Source of the DNA: Isoetes taiwanensis
Taxonomy: Eukaryota; Streptophyta; Lycopodiopsida; Isoetales; Isoetaceae
Length of the DNA: 64,000 bases
Assembly: GCA_021234155.1 (NCBI GenBank)
Contig: JAJEKV010000045.1
Location: 8,665,105-8,729,104, forward strand
Reading direction: 5' to 3'
In this document: piece after piece, positions 34,983 through 46,484 of the stretch
How positions within the stretch are numbered: position 1 is the first letter of the stretch
Layout of the letters: each line of letters opens with the position of its first letter
Program-made: the position numbers and the translations under genes
Notes under the pieces: model-generated
Told to the model about the DNA's origin: nothing
The model's input: the letters and a program-made list of their open reading frames with translations, nothing else
The model's database searches: none

Positions 34983-36413
34983 ATGGCATCCATTACAGCC
35001 AACTCTGAAGATAACATTGCACCCAACTCCAGTTTGCCAACACACAAGAAGCAACGTACTCTCCAGCTATGGAGAACCTTGTCCAACAAGCCAAACAATG
35101 AGATACACGCCCTAGTGCTTTGTACTTATGGAAATATCTTTCGGGATGCAGAAGCAAAATTTGTAGCTCTTTCTGCCGACATTATAGATGAAGAAGGAAT
35201 CACTGCAATTACAGTCCAAGCAGTTCAAGACCAAGCACGCGCCTGGTTACCAATACTGAAAGCGGGAGCATGGGTCTCAATCACCAAGTAAGTACACTTC
35301 AAAAATTAAAACATTTGAGAAAATGAATAATGTTGCTAATTCGTATTAACAATGTTCCCATCTGCAGTTACACGATACAGAATCGAAATCCAAAAAACGA
35401 TTATGGTGACCACAAGTTTACAATAAAGATTGGAGCCAGGACACACATCACCCAAGTGCAACCTACTTCAATAATCATAAACCTCAGGCCAGTAAAAGGC
35501 ATGTCTATACAGAAACTGAAAAGCATGCCAGCTGCTCCTACAAGCCATGCAAGCATACTCGCTGTCGTCATCGGAGCACAAGATCTTGCAGGAAGACGTC
35601 TACAAATCGCCGACGGCAACCAAGAAGAGGACATGGCAAACTTGACATTCTGGAAAGAACAAGAACCAATATATGATGAGTTGCAAAACAGATTCTTCAA
35701 AGGTAACAAAATCTATTTCTTATTTTGTCATTGCCAACAATACAAACTAATCTAGATTTCATAGGGGACAAGCCAGTAGTTTTGTTCAAAAGCATTTGCA
35801 GGTCACGCATTGAGGCATTTGGCGCCTCTCCACATCAAATGCAACACTAGCATTCTTCGCAAAGAAGACCAAGAAGGAAACACACCCGACAATTGTAAAT
35901 TACGACACACATTAACAATTCGACGCGATGAAAGACATTGTGTATCCAAGTCATGTCGAAAACAAAGAAGGACGTAACGGTAAGCAAACAATTGTACCAA
36001 TCACAAATATATGCAAGTAATTTCAGTATGTAATCGACATATGGCCTCGCAGATCAAAGGCAAATTTGAAGCACAAACTAACAATTTCGATAGCATACGA
36101 TACGCTTTGTACACATTGCACAAATGAAACGTATGAAGAAGAACAACACTGCGCCGCGATGTGAAACTCAAAATCCAAAGCCAAGTACCAACACTTGCCG
36201 GTTCCATCTACAAATGACATACAGTGCAAAGCATACAAAGCACTCTTCCGAAATGAACTCCTTGACAAAGCATATGGAATGGACGATGGAGAATTGTATA
36301 ATGAAATGATGACGTCGCCACTAAAATTCCGTGAACGAGTATCTCAACAAAATCCAACAGGGATATTCAAAATCAATTGTGCAAACGTAATCATCGAGTA
36401 CGAAAACAACTAG
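34983..36413 (+). pseudogene. RPA70-like single-strand DNA-binding protein, 3' end decayed
   Basis: Three exons join in phase: 34983-35287 (MASITANSED..., donor GTAAGT), 35368-35702 (acceptor CTGCAG, donor GTAACA) and 35765 onward (acceptor TTCATAG). The product carries two OB-fold-like segments. The first ends AWVSITNYTIQNRNPKNDYGD, like RPA DBD-A. The second starts ASILAVVIGAQDL and ends PVVLFKSICRSRIEAFG, like DBD-B. A TAG at 35848-35850 then breaks the frame. Farther on, a CTHC zinc-ribbon trace (near 36110) and KAYKALFRNELLDKAYGMDDGEL (36228 on) look like the DBD-C end in other frames. RPA protects single-stranded DNA during replication. Plant Helitrons often carry such copies, but no Rep-helicase is present here. 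Confidence 0.6.
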
Positions 36414-36849
36414 ACAATCAATACTATGTCTATGAGCTTTCTGTCTGTTTTAATAATTGTAGAAATCTTTGCTTTTAAAGCAAAACTAGACACTTTTATA
36501 TAAATGATTTATTTTTACGTGATTTTAAAAATTCAAATCCCATATGTTACTCATGTTATTCAACACTAAGTCGAACCCTACACCTCAAAGGACTTAACCA
36601 TTCAACACAAGCACATGCTAATAAATAATGTTCAAAATCTACATCTAAACATCAAAAAAAAAGTTACGCATCACCCTTAACAAAACAAAAAAAATACATA
36701 GGAATTGTCAACACGGGATCAGAATAGAAAAACAACATCTTCGTGATATTGGCCCCTTACCTCTTTGCCTTGCAAAAACAAAGACATATGCAACGAAATG
36801 ATTCATCCATGTTCCTATACTACTTTCAAAATAATTAAATAATTTAAAT
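36414..36849. other. Spacer, no gene seen
   Basis: AT-rich downstream of the RPA-like gene, ending in the (GATA)n tail of the SINE-like copy. Confidence 0.4.
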
Positions 36850-37035
36850 AATAGATAGATAGATAGTATTTTAACGTCACACCACTAGGAAGCATCCAAC
36901 TAGACATGTGACAACACTACATTGCTTTGTTGGGTTTTGACACCCAACAGTTCAAAGTGCGATTCTGGGCGGTCTCACACTCGAGACCTATAGTTGCTAG
37001 ACCTAGTGTATTACCACTAGACTAAACGACCAGAC
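36850..37035 (-). mobile_element. tRNA-derived SINE-like element, copy 1
   Basis: On the minus strand an A-box match TAGTCTAGTGG (37014-37024) is followed by a B-box-like GGTCTCGAGTGTGAGACC (36971-36988). Then comes CAGAATCGCACTTTGAACTGTTGGG, and the end is a (TATC)n tail at 36851-36868. The body is shared with 52600-52785, and the tail end with 46871-46899. Confidence 0.6.
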
Positions 37036-37130
37036 GCATGAAGACACATTTATAAAGCTTTATTCATAATAGCATTTTGGGGGATATTATTCTCATTGGT
37101 TCATATTATTCAAACTTTCCAAATTTTTGC

Positions 37131-37378
37131 TCTTCTTCTTTTTATTTTTTCTTTTTTCTTTTTTCTTTTTTCTTTTTTCTTTTTTCTTTTTTCTTTTTTC
37201 TTTTTTCTTTTTTCTTTTTTCTTTTTTCTTTTTTCTTTTTTCTTTTTTCTTTTTTCTTTTTTCTTTTTTCTTTTTTCTTTTTTCTTTTTCTTTTTTTTTT
37301 CTTTTTCTTTTTTCTTTTTCTTTTTCTTTTTCTTTTTCTTTTTTTTTTTTTTTTTTTTCTTTTTCTTTTTTTTTTTCC
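37131..37378 (+). repeat. Long pyrimidine tract (CTTTTTT)n
   Basis: About 250 bp of (TTTTTTC)n and TTTTTC, preceded by the same TTCATATTATTCAAACTTTCC flank as the tract at 25401. Poly-Phe and poly-Lys frames here are artefacts. Confidence 0.95.
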
Positions 37379-37661
37379 TTGGGGGAGGACATTTGGAGAT
37401 AGATAGTCTATGGGATGCATAGAGGTTCATATTTTTACTCAAAATATTACAAAGGCAAAGCGGGGGCGGAGGTTGGCAGTGAGAATCAAATTGAATAGAA
37501 TTGAGAGGAAAGTTGAAAAGAAGAAGATAAGTTTCTTGAAGGATAACTACAACTTAAATCTCAAATCCGTTTATCTATAGTGTCCAATGGTCGGAATTTC
37601 TCAAATTCTACGATTAATATAATTAATTTTAATTGATTCTATTTCACTTCACTTCAATATG

Positions 37662-38571
37662 TAGCACAATAACAGGGGGTTACTTTTAGATTTTTATACG
37701 CTTTTTCACATGGTTTTTCTATGATTTCGTTGTTGTATTCGTTGAGGTGTACTAAATAGTATTTCTAGAGTGCACCCTTTATGGGCCGTTGATTTTTGTT
37801 GGTTGGAACAATCCGAGGGTTGTTGTCTTTCTCTGCATGTGTTTGTGCATGAACACTGCGCATGTGTATGCATGTGCATGTGCACATGCATGTGCATGTG
37901 CACATGCATGTGCATGTGTGTGCATGTGCATGTGCATGTGTATGCATGTGCATGTGTATTGTGCATGTGCAAGTGCAAGTGCAAGTGCAAGTGCATGTGC
38001 ATGTGTGTGCATGTGTGCATATGCATGTGTACTTGCCTGGATTCTTATTGCCGGAGTGGATTTTACTACCACGAGATGGATTTTTTGCTCACACTTACAA
38101 AGGTATTTGTTTTGTTTTTTAATGTTTCTTCAGTTAGCATAATGTTTTTTTTTACAAGGTATTGGTTTCTTGATTCTACAATGTAGTGCTGCAAAACCCC
38201 CTTTTGTTTCCTTCCTAAGATTTGCTGCAGATTCAAAAAGAGTTTAGAGTTTAGGCCCTACGTTTGCTTCCAACTCTTGGATATTCCTGGCTGCCGAATT
38301 GTTCATAGCAGTCAGCCTTTAGCTTCAATCAACAAACGGATTCTTATGCACTGTAACAGCGGATTATTCCACGCCCTTTTCCATGTCACGCAGATCAGTC
38401 AAACAGTGGCCACAAGAATCCATTTATATTGTAGGTTTGGAACTTTAATCGAACCATAAGGTGAATCATGCATTACCTTTAAGCTAGAGATGGAGCATCC
38501 AAAATCATATGGATTGATAAACAATGGTGTCATTGTGAAAGAGAAATAGCTGTAGCGGAAGTAACAATAAG
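37662..38571 (+). repeat. Duplicated module M, copy 1
   Basis: It starts TAGCACAATAACAGGGGG, an R1-type end. It then has CTAGAGTGCACCCTTTATGGGCC, a TGCATG-rich tract, and a unique-looking tail ending near GAAAGAGAAATAGC. The same order recurs at 39064-39905. It is non-coding. Confidence 0.75.
37857..38032 (+). repeat. (TGCATG)n alternating purine-pyrimidine tract
   Basis: Mostly strict alternation of purine and pyrimidine, broken at about 37965 (TATTG) and by a short CAAGTG run. The overlapping Cys/His-rich frames are repeat artefacts. Confidence 0.9.
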
Positions 38572-38913
38572 TAGCATAATAACAGGGGGTTTTCTTTGTA
38601 TTGCAAACTTTATAACTTTCAGAATAATGGGATCAATCTGCTCTATCTTTATAGTAATTTTTACTTATGTTCTATTTGTTTTATTGTGATCAAATTCAAA
38701 AGCTACAGATGAAAGCCTCAAATGAATTCTAGTTACGTGCAAAATACAATTATGAGGCATCCAACATATAAAAATTAAATCCCCGAACACATAACAACCA
38801 ACACATAATAAACATTGACATTAACAACCAACACATAACTACCATTGACATTAATTAACACAACCATTGGGTCCAACACATTTAAATTAAAATCCCCCTT
38901 AAACCCCCTTTGG
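38572..38913 (+). mobile_element. Dispersed repeat family R1, copy IV (internally deleted)
   Basis: The R1 start TAGCATAATAACAGGGGG is joined after 30 bp to the R1 middle (TTGCAAACTTTATAACTTTCAG), then to the CATAACAACC end block. A truncated T1 element follows. Confidence 0.65.
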
Positions 38914-39063
38914 TTTGGGTGCATATTCACACGGGGGGTGACGTAGGGCAGCGAGAGCTGTTGGATAGGCATATTCACCCCTTATTCCTTAATCTAAACC
39001 GTACGTAAAGTTCCTCGTTTGTGGGGTATGCAAGTACAAAATTTGCTATACTGTATAACAAGA
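38914..39063 (-). mobile_element. Short TIR element T1, copy d (truncated)
   Basis: It has the left end GGTTTGGGTGCATATTCAC and about 150 bp of the T1 body, then is cut off at AACAAGATT, where module M copy 2 begins. Confidence 0.6.
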
Positions 39064-39905
39064 TTCACATGGTTTTTCTATGATTTCGTTGTTGTATTCA
39101 TTGAGGTGTACTAAATAGTATTTCTAGAGTGCACCCTTTATGGGCCGTTAATTTTCGTTGGCTGAAACAATCCGAGGGTTGTTGTCTTTCTCTGCATGTT
39201 TGTGCATGAACACTGCGCATGTGTATGCATGTGCATGTGCATGTGCATGTGCACGTGCATGTGCACGTGTGTGCATGTGCATGTGCATGTGCATGTGCAC
39301 GTGTGTGCATGTGCATGTGCACGTGTGTGCATGTGCATGTGCACGTGCACGTGTGTGCATGTGCATGTGCATGTGTATTCTGCTTGTGCATGTGCATGTG
39401 CATGCGCATGTGCATGTGTACTTGCCCTCTTGGATTCTTGTTGCCGGAGTGGATGTTTGTTTCACCGGAAGGTTATCACGAGATGGATTTTTGCTCACAT
39501 TTACAAAGGTATTTGTTTTTTAATGTTTCTTCGATTAATATAATGGTATTTTTACAAGATATTGGTTTTCTCGATTCTACAATGCAATGCTGCAAAACCC
39601 GCCTTTGTTTCCTTCACTTTGTCCGTTCTAAGATTTGTTGCGATTCTAAAAGAGTTTAGAGTTTTAGGCCCTCTTGCTTTGCTTCCAACTTCTTGGATAT
39701 TCCCGGCTTTCTTTGGATTATTCATAGTAACCAGCCTTTTAGCTTCAATCAACAAATGGATTCTTGTGCACACAACAAAGGATTATTCCATGCCGCTTTA
39801 CGAGTCGTCTGTGCATCCAGGTCAAACAAGGCCATATGGAGCATCCAAAATCATATGGATTGATAAACAATGGTTTCATTGTGAAAGAGAAATAGCCAGA
39901 AATGA
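39064..39905 (+). repeat. Duplicated module M, copy 2
   Basis: A direct copy of 37662-38571 lacking the first 25 bp. The tail diverges after GTGAAAGAGAAATAGCC and continues as unique sequence. Confidence 0.75.
39214..39376 (+). repeat. 163-bp perfect alternating purine-pyrimidine tract
   Basis: From TGCGCATG to ATGTGTAT every step alternates purine and pyrimidine, made of TGCATG, TGCACG and TG units. It is a strong candidate for Z-DNA formation and contains several CACGTG cores. Confidence 0.9.
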
Positions 39906-41468
39906 AGTAACACGTGGAATGCTAACGAGCAAGCTTGCTTCAAAACCTCTATCCTTGATCTCGCTTCACCGACCGCTACAGAAACCTACTCCACATCACC
40001 AAACGGGCCGATTCTCTTCACTTGTTAAACCAAAGCCAGGCAACCCGTGAGAAAGTGTCACTAAGTTCTTTATGAACCTCACCAATTGTTACTGCAGAGT
40101 AACGTTGATGTTGTTGTCTTTCATGCAATGGTTTGTGAATAAAACATTATTGAGTGTCAAAAGCTTTTATTGATTCAATTTTATTTCACTAGTAAAATTC
40201 TATTTTCTAAATTAATATCTAGCATAATGACAGGGGGTCATTTTTGTGTTTTTGTACGATATTTACAAAGGTTTTTCTATGATTTCATTGCCGTATTCAT
40301 CTTGGTGTACTGAACAGTATTTCTAGAGTGCCGCTTATCTTGACCATTCATTTTTTATGAGAAGCAGCATCGTACGGTCACGATTAAATTTGTAATGTTT
40401 TTAGCACTTAAGTTTTCCTAAAAAGGTTTGGAATTGGGCATGCAGCCATCGAGGCCCTATGTAGTTAGGGTTTTTTTTTTGTTTGAAATGGAAGCAAAGC
40501 ACGGCAAGGTTTATGTTTCTGCCAAACCCGAGATGCCCTGCCTGGGGATGCCCAAGGCCGTTGAGTTATGATCTGAGGAGGTCTCGTTTGGGCACTGCTG
40601 CATTCTGACCAGGGGTCTCTGCTGCTTTCAAAACCTGGGGTGTGAGGTAAGCACAATTTTGTGCCCTTGAGCTAATCGGGTCTACAATTTTTCCTACGAT
40701 TTGGAGATTGGCATTTTGGGTTATCTGTCCGGTTCTTGAGGATTCGGCGGATTTCTTGGCATGTAAGCCACGAAGATGATCGAGGCTTTTCCATTCTATT
40801 CTATTATCCATCAAAATATTGTGTGTTCAGAAAGATATTTGCTTGCTGTTGATTTGTGGCAGAGGTGATGCTCTTGATTACAGCAGATGAAGAATAAATT
40901 CTCTTTATGAATTCGTAGTTATGCTGGCCCATCTTATTTGGTCGATGAGTTGTGGATGGGGTTTTTTATCTTTGGAGGTGCAAACTATATGTAAGAAAAT
41001 GCAGCTTCCTGTTCCGAGGTCATCCATCTCATGCATCCTTTTTCTTGATATTTTGTTATAGGTGTCTAAAGGAGTAGTTGAGAAGGCAAAGCCGGGATGC
41101 CATATCACAGATTGCTAGATATTCTAAGGGTTTTATGCTATCAATGGTTTCTTGCAGACACCCTGTTAGCCTTCTGCAGATTTTATATTTGGAAATGCCA
41201 TGCTTGTTCTCAAGCATTGCCTCCAATTATGGTTACAAATTCGTCCAGCCCTTGCTATGCAATGCAAGAAATATTCATCCAGCCGTTGGTATACAGGCAA
41301 GGCAACTGCAAGGCGCACTTTGTAATAGAAGTGAGACTGTGGCAAACGCTCCAAACAGATGCATGTACATAGTGGTCATAGTGGTCATGTGGACATGGCA
41401 AGTGTAGAAACATGGACATGTGGACATGTATGGCATGTATAGAAACATGCAGGAAGCGCATGAACCTC
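39906..41468. other. Spacer with an R1-like end; no gene seen
   Basis: An R1-type end (TAGCATAATGACAGGGGG) is at 40222-40340. An ATG at 40488 opens a 27-codon frame in GC-richer DNA ending near a GTAAGC donor-like site (40647), possibly a captured leader exon. I see no conserved protein. Confidence 0.4.
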
Positions 41469-42286
41469 ATAATGTATTTATTTCTATTCATGTTTTTATT
41501 ACATGCAATATTGTACTTGGAACAAGGTTATTTTGCACCTGGAGATATATATATTTGGAATTTGCTGCTCCTCAAAATTTAACTACGTTCTCTTTTCTTA
41601 GGGCCCGAAGGGCCCAAAAATTTTTTATATGTATATAACATCCACCATTGGCAATAATTAACAAAACCACCATTGCCATTAATTAACAAAACCATTATAT
41701 CCTACATGTTAAAATTAAAATCCCCCTTGGACCCCCTTTGGTTTGGGTGCATATTCACCTGAGGGGTCACGTGGGGGCGGCGAGAGCCCTTAAATTATAT
41801 TACACACGTATGAAATTGACACCATATAATATATTAACTCAAATCTTATAGTATTTCGCACACCATATATACCGTATATATAAAAATTTGTACAAGAATA
41901 CCCCATAAACGAGGATCGCTATCTACGGTCCACATCAAGGAATATAAGGCATATATGCTCATCCGAGGGCTCTCGTTGCCCGGAGTGACCCCCTGTGTGA
42001 ATATGCACCCAAACCAAAGGGGGTCCAAGGGGGATTTTAATTTTAACATGTAGGATATAATGGTTTTGTTAATTAATGGCAATGGTGGTTTTGTTAATTA
42101 TTGCCAATGGTGGATGTTATATACATATAAAAAATTTTTGGGCCCTTCGGGCCCTAAGAAAAGAGAACGTAGTTAAATTTTGAGGAGCAGCAAATTCCAA
42201 ATATATATATCTCCAGGTGCAAAATAACCTTGTTCCAAGTACAATATTGCATGTAATAAAAACATGAATAGAAATAAATACATTAT
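41469..42286. repeat. Near-perfect 818-bp palindrome around T1
   Basis: Bases 41469-41739 are the exact reverse complement of 42016-42286 as far as I can read. They enclose T1 copy c (41740-42015), whose own ends are inverted repeats. The arms include R1-like GGGCCCGAAGGGCCC and ATTAACAAAACC blocks, plus about 120 bp at the outer end that I do not find elsewhere in the window. Confidence 0.88.
41740..42015 (+). mobile_element. Short TIR element T1, copy c
   Basis: Bounded by GGTTTGGGTGCATATTCAC and its complement. The body is more diverged from copies a and b than those are from each other. Confidence 0.7.
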
Positions 42287-42880
42287 AACGAATTTCTTTC
42301 CTTTACGTTCATGCAGACTATAGAATCTCTCAATCCATCAATTCCACATGACATTTCTTCGATGCCTGAAGTCAACATGATGTTGATCCAACATTACTGT
42401 ACTAGAGAATCCAATAAATGAAGATCAAGTTCAATTAGTCCTGCCACCATCAGCGCAACCACCACCTGCGCATGGCGAAGACCCTATTGATGTGTTGTTA
42501 TTATGGTTGGTTGGTTGGTTGGGTTTACGTGCGCAAGTAAATAGGCTAACTGCCCTCTGCAGACTGTTTGATAGGCAAATCAACGAAGATGTATATCGTA
42601 TCTTAAGCCGCTATCTATTTTGAGTGCTTCAAAATTGCTATAATACTCTTGCTGTCTTCAATGGCTTAATAAATTTTTAAATAATATGCTTTTAAAGCGT
42701 ATGTAATTAAGTTACATTATGCTATAATATTATAGTTACTCAGGCTTCATATTAGTTTTTTTTTTTTTTTTTTTTTATAATGCTAGATATTAGATATTCA
42801 TGTTTTGCATGTTTACATGTTTTTACATATGTTTGGTTTTTTTAGGGCCCGAAGGGCCTAAAATTTTTTTTAATATAACA
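42287..42880. other. Spacer, no gene seen
   Basis: Includes an 18-20 nt T run near 42757 and a GGGCCCGAAGGGCC hairpin at 42845. I see nothing else. Confidence 0.4.
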
Positions 42881-43085
42881 CGGGTGCATATTCACACGGG
42901 GGGTAACGTAGGGCAGCGAGAGCCCTTATAATTATATTTTGCACGTACAAAATCAACACCATATAGTATTTTGCTTCAAATCTTATAGTATTTTGTAAAT
43001 CTTGTTATACAGTATAGCAAATTTTGTACTTGCATACCCCACAAACGAGGAATTTTACGTACGGTGTAGATTAAGGAATAAGGGG
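42881..43085 (+). mobile_element. Short TIR element T1, copy e (truncated)
   Basis: It starts CGGGTGCATATTCACACGGGG and follows the T1 body to GGAATAAGGGGTG. There it is fused directly to the R1 start CATAATAACAGGGGG. Confidence 0.6.
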
Positions 43086-44254
43086 TGCATAATAACAGGG
43101 GGTTTTCTTTGTGTCTTTGTACGCTTTTCACTAAGGTTTTCCTATGATTTTATGATGTATTCAAATGGATGTACTAATGCATACATCTAGAGTGCACCAT
43201 TTCTGAGCCACTGATTTTAGCCCTTTTTTTTCAATGGTCAACAACCAATGGCTCACAACAAAAACCCTTTTTTTGTGCGTGTGGTGCATAATGGGCACAT
43301 GAAGAGCCATTGATTTTAGCCTTTTTTTCCAATGGTCAACAACCAATCGCTCATAACAAAAGCCCTCTTTTTGTGTGTGTGGTGCATAATGAGCACATGA
43401 AGGGCTTGAAGGGCGCATGTAGTGCAGTTTCCCCGCCGGCAACACATTTCTTATCATAACTTTTGATCCAAAGCTCTGTTTGAGATGATTTTTATTGCGT
43501 TGAAAAGCTCGTTCTGAGATCTTTTTGATAGTGTATGATATGGATATGTTTGGTTAAGTTATCTCTGCTAAAACAGCAATTTTTCGGCCGGGTTTGGTAG
43601 GGTTTCACATCCTACCAGCTGATTAATACAGGATTGCGCTATTGGATATTGTTTTATGGCTCATTCCGAATGAAGCTTGCAAAAAATTACCATGCATTTT
43701 TAGATTTTGAGGCAGTTATTAAGCAAATTCCAAGCCTTCTAGATCCTTGTGCTAACAAGCAGAAAAGTTTCCCACTTTGGTTTCTCACCACAAGAATCCA
43801 TGGAGGCCAAAGGCTGCTGTTAAATTCTAGTTGAAAAGTGTTTGTGTATGGGTGTTGCAAATTTTATGACTTTCAGAATAATGGGATCAATCTGCTCTAT
43901 TTTTATGGTAACTTTTACTTATGTTCTATTTGTTTTATTGTGATCAAATTCAAAAGCTACAGGTGATGAAAGCCTCAAATGAATTCTAGTTTTTTTCTGG
44001 TTTGAATTCTAAAATTTTTGTCACACCCGGGGGGCGAGGAGTCACGTCCCTAAGGCCCCGAAGGGGCCAAAATTTTTTTTTTTGCAACACAAACCATTAA
44101 CATCCAACATATAAAAATTAAATCCCCCAACACATAACAACCAACACATAACAACCATTGACATTAACAACCAACACATAACTACCGTTGACATTAATTA
44201 ACACAACCATTGGGTCCAATACATTTAAATTAAAATCCCCCTTAAACCCCCTTT
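43086..44254 (+). mobile_element. Dispersed repeat family R1, copy III
   Basis: Same order as copy I, including the segment lost there. It carries two of the 57-bp repeats plus a small local duplication (GAGCCATTGATTTTAGCC at 43303). It ends at CCCCCTTAAACCCCCTTT, next to T1 copy b. Confidence 0.65.
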
Positions 44255-44529
44255 GGTTTGGATGCATATTCACACGGGGGGTGACGTAGGGCAGCGAGAG
44301 CCCTCATAATTGTATTTTGCATGTACGAAATCAACACCATATAGTATTCCGCTTGAAATCTTATAGTATTTTGCGAATCTTGTTATACAGTATAGCAAAT
44401 TTTGTACTTGCATACCCCACAAATGAGGAACTTTACGTACGGTGTAGATTAAGGAATAAGGGGTGAATATGCCTATCCAACAGCTCTCGTTGCCCGGAGT
44501 CACCCCCCGTGTGAATATGCACCCAAACC
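44255..44529 (+). mobile_element. Short TIR element T1, copy b
   Basis: Complete 275-bp copy. Left end GGTTTGGATGCATATTCAC, right end its complement with GGGTGCATATTCACACGGGG. The terminal inverted repeats extend about 45 bp with few mismatches. Confidence 0.72.
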
Positions 44530-45889
44530 ATATATTTGAGCATGCCTGAACGAAACCAATGAATGAGAACAAGAATATATCCAAAGTATCAAGTCATCAT
44601 AATAAGCTTGCCATCATCTGCAACTACATATGGACTATGATTATTTACATTCTATAGTAATAGCTTTGAAGTAATTCTGAAAAAAAATATACATAAATAT
44701 GTAAGCAAGATTTACCAAAAGCTTTCTAGCACTATCAAAATTTAAAGTCAGCATGTTCCTCATCCACCATTTTATTGGTCCCGTCTAAATTGTTTTCCCT
44801 CTTAAGGTAACAGATGATGACAAACTTATTGAATGCATATGATGGTTTGCTACTTGACAGATTCCTGGAAATCCTTCATGGGGCTGCCAATAGTTGAAGG
44901 ATGTCCAAGAATATATCAAGTAGCAAGTCATCATGCCACTTAGTAAGTTTATCATCATCTATAACTTTAAGAAGGACACATTTGCACTCTAAACATGGAC
45001 TCCATTGATTCTCAGCCCCGATCTTTTGCTTCCTTGAAAAAACATCTGAAAGATCCATTATAGAAGGTCAATTTGTAACGCTCACACATAAGCATTGCTC
45101 TATCATCCCTACACCCCATTCATACATTGTGTCCTCATAAAAACTTAAACTCAAGGACAAATAGAACTCAATTAGTAACCTAATCTAATAACCCCACTAT
45201 TACTCCTATTTAATGGCATTTCATACAATCTATTGGAACCTATCTATTGTGTAGCTCAATCTTCTTCTAAATTGATCCATTAGTCATAAGATTAAACCTT
45301 TTTCACATTACAACAAACTTGCCCTTCTACCTATCTAGCTCTGAGCTTAATACTTGTGCTGATATAAGAAAAAGAAAGAAAAAACTTACATCTAGTTATT
45401 ACTCTAGAGGGAGGACCATTCCAAATTGTATCTATTAGGCTATTCTACTTTGTGTTATAGATCCTTCCAAATTGTATATAGACTATTAAATTATATGTTA
45501 TAGATATTGTTCTGAAATAAAAAGTTATGTGCATCGTAATTAGTGGTTTTAGTTGGTTTTGCAATTAATGCTAACATTGTGTGGATCATGTACTATGTAG
45601 TAACAAAAGAAACATCGTTTCCTGGATATCTGCAAACTTAATACACCCATTATTCCATATCTAGATGATTGTTGAACCTAACATATATACAATAAAATGC
45701 ATTTGGAAGTCGAAGCCATGTTACCATGTCATAGGAAATGAACATGTATCTTATAAGAAGGGAAAGAGATTAACTACATCATCATAAGTAGTGAGCGAGA
45801 CATCAGAACTTACATTGCTGGCACAAGCAAGGAAAGAAAGCCATAGCACTACTGTAATTACCATGTCTAAGTTGTCTTTATTGCTTAAG
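44530..45889. other. Spacer, no gene seen
   Basis: AT-rich. A weak duplication (AAGAATATATC...AAGTCATCAT...ATCATCT near 44570 and 44907) is visible. Confidence 0.4.
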
Positions 45890-46484
45890 CCATTGTGATA
45901 CTTATAGCCTCTCCAATGGACTACTTCATCCTAAGGTGGCTGTGCTATGGTGGCAGATTCTTCATAGATGCCCTTGTGTCAATGTGCTTATCTGTAGATT
46001 CGATCCTTGAGTATCAATATTTTGCCCATTTTGCAAGCAAAAGGACGGGACTCTTTTCGTATGCCCACCGCCAGTTGATTTGGTATTGACTGCTTTCTCT
46101 TCTTCATGTGACATTGACAAGTCAGCAAGTGCTCTTGGCTATTTATCCGATTACTTGGAATAAGCTGCGAAGCCAAGCCTTTCACCTGGCATCAGGATGT
46201 TTGTTGTGGTCTACATGGAAGCGCAGAAGATTGTGTGTTTTTGGGGGCTTGGATATTCCTCTTGCTGTTGTCCTCCAGGACGCTCAAGATAGAATTGCTA
46301 AAGCCTACCATTGCTCTTTCCTTGCTCCTGCCAAGTGATAAGTTGGTTTTTGAGATTTGTTTGAGTGTGTTGTCTTATGCATAGGTTGGTGGTCCTACTT
46401 AGTGGATCATGAGTAACCTCTGAGATTTTAGTCCCATCTGTGCAGTTGTATATGTTGACGTCTTTCCCAAAAAAAAAAAAAAAA
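45890..46484 (+). pseudogene. Possible LINE 3' end with poly(A)
   Basis: The plus frame ending at 46338 reads LLWSTWKRRRLCVFGG...VLQDAQDRIAKAYHCSF. This resembles the WxxWKxRNxxxF end of plant LINE ORF2. About 130 bp of trailer and a 16-A run (46469-46484) follow. No RT motif or clear target duplication was found, so it would be a 5'-truncated relic. Confidence 0.35.

Noticed and set aside
37706-38186. Cys/His-rich frames over the TGCATG tracts (also 39098-39659)
   Set aside because: All frames stay open because the repeat has no stop, and the sequence is a simple translation of the repeat. These are not zinc proteins.
45890-46484. A retroposed host mRNA (poly(A) at 46469)
   Set aside because: The frame resembles a LINE C-terminus more than a host protein, and I could not find a matching target duplication. 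It is kept only as a low-confidence LINE relic.
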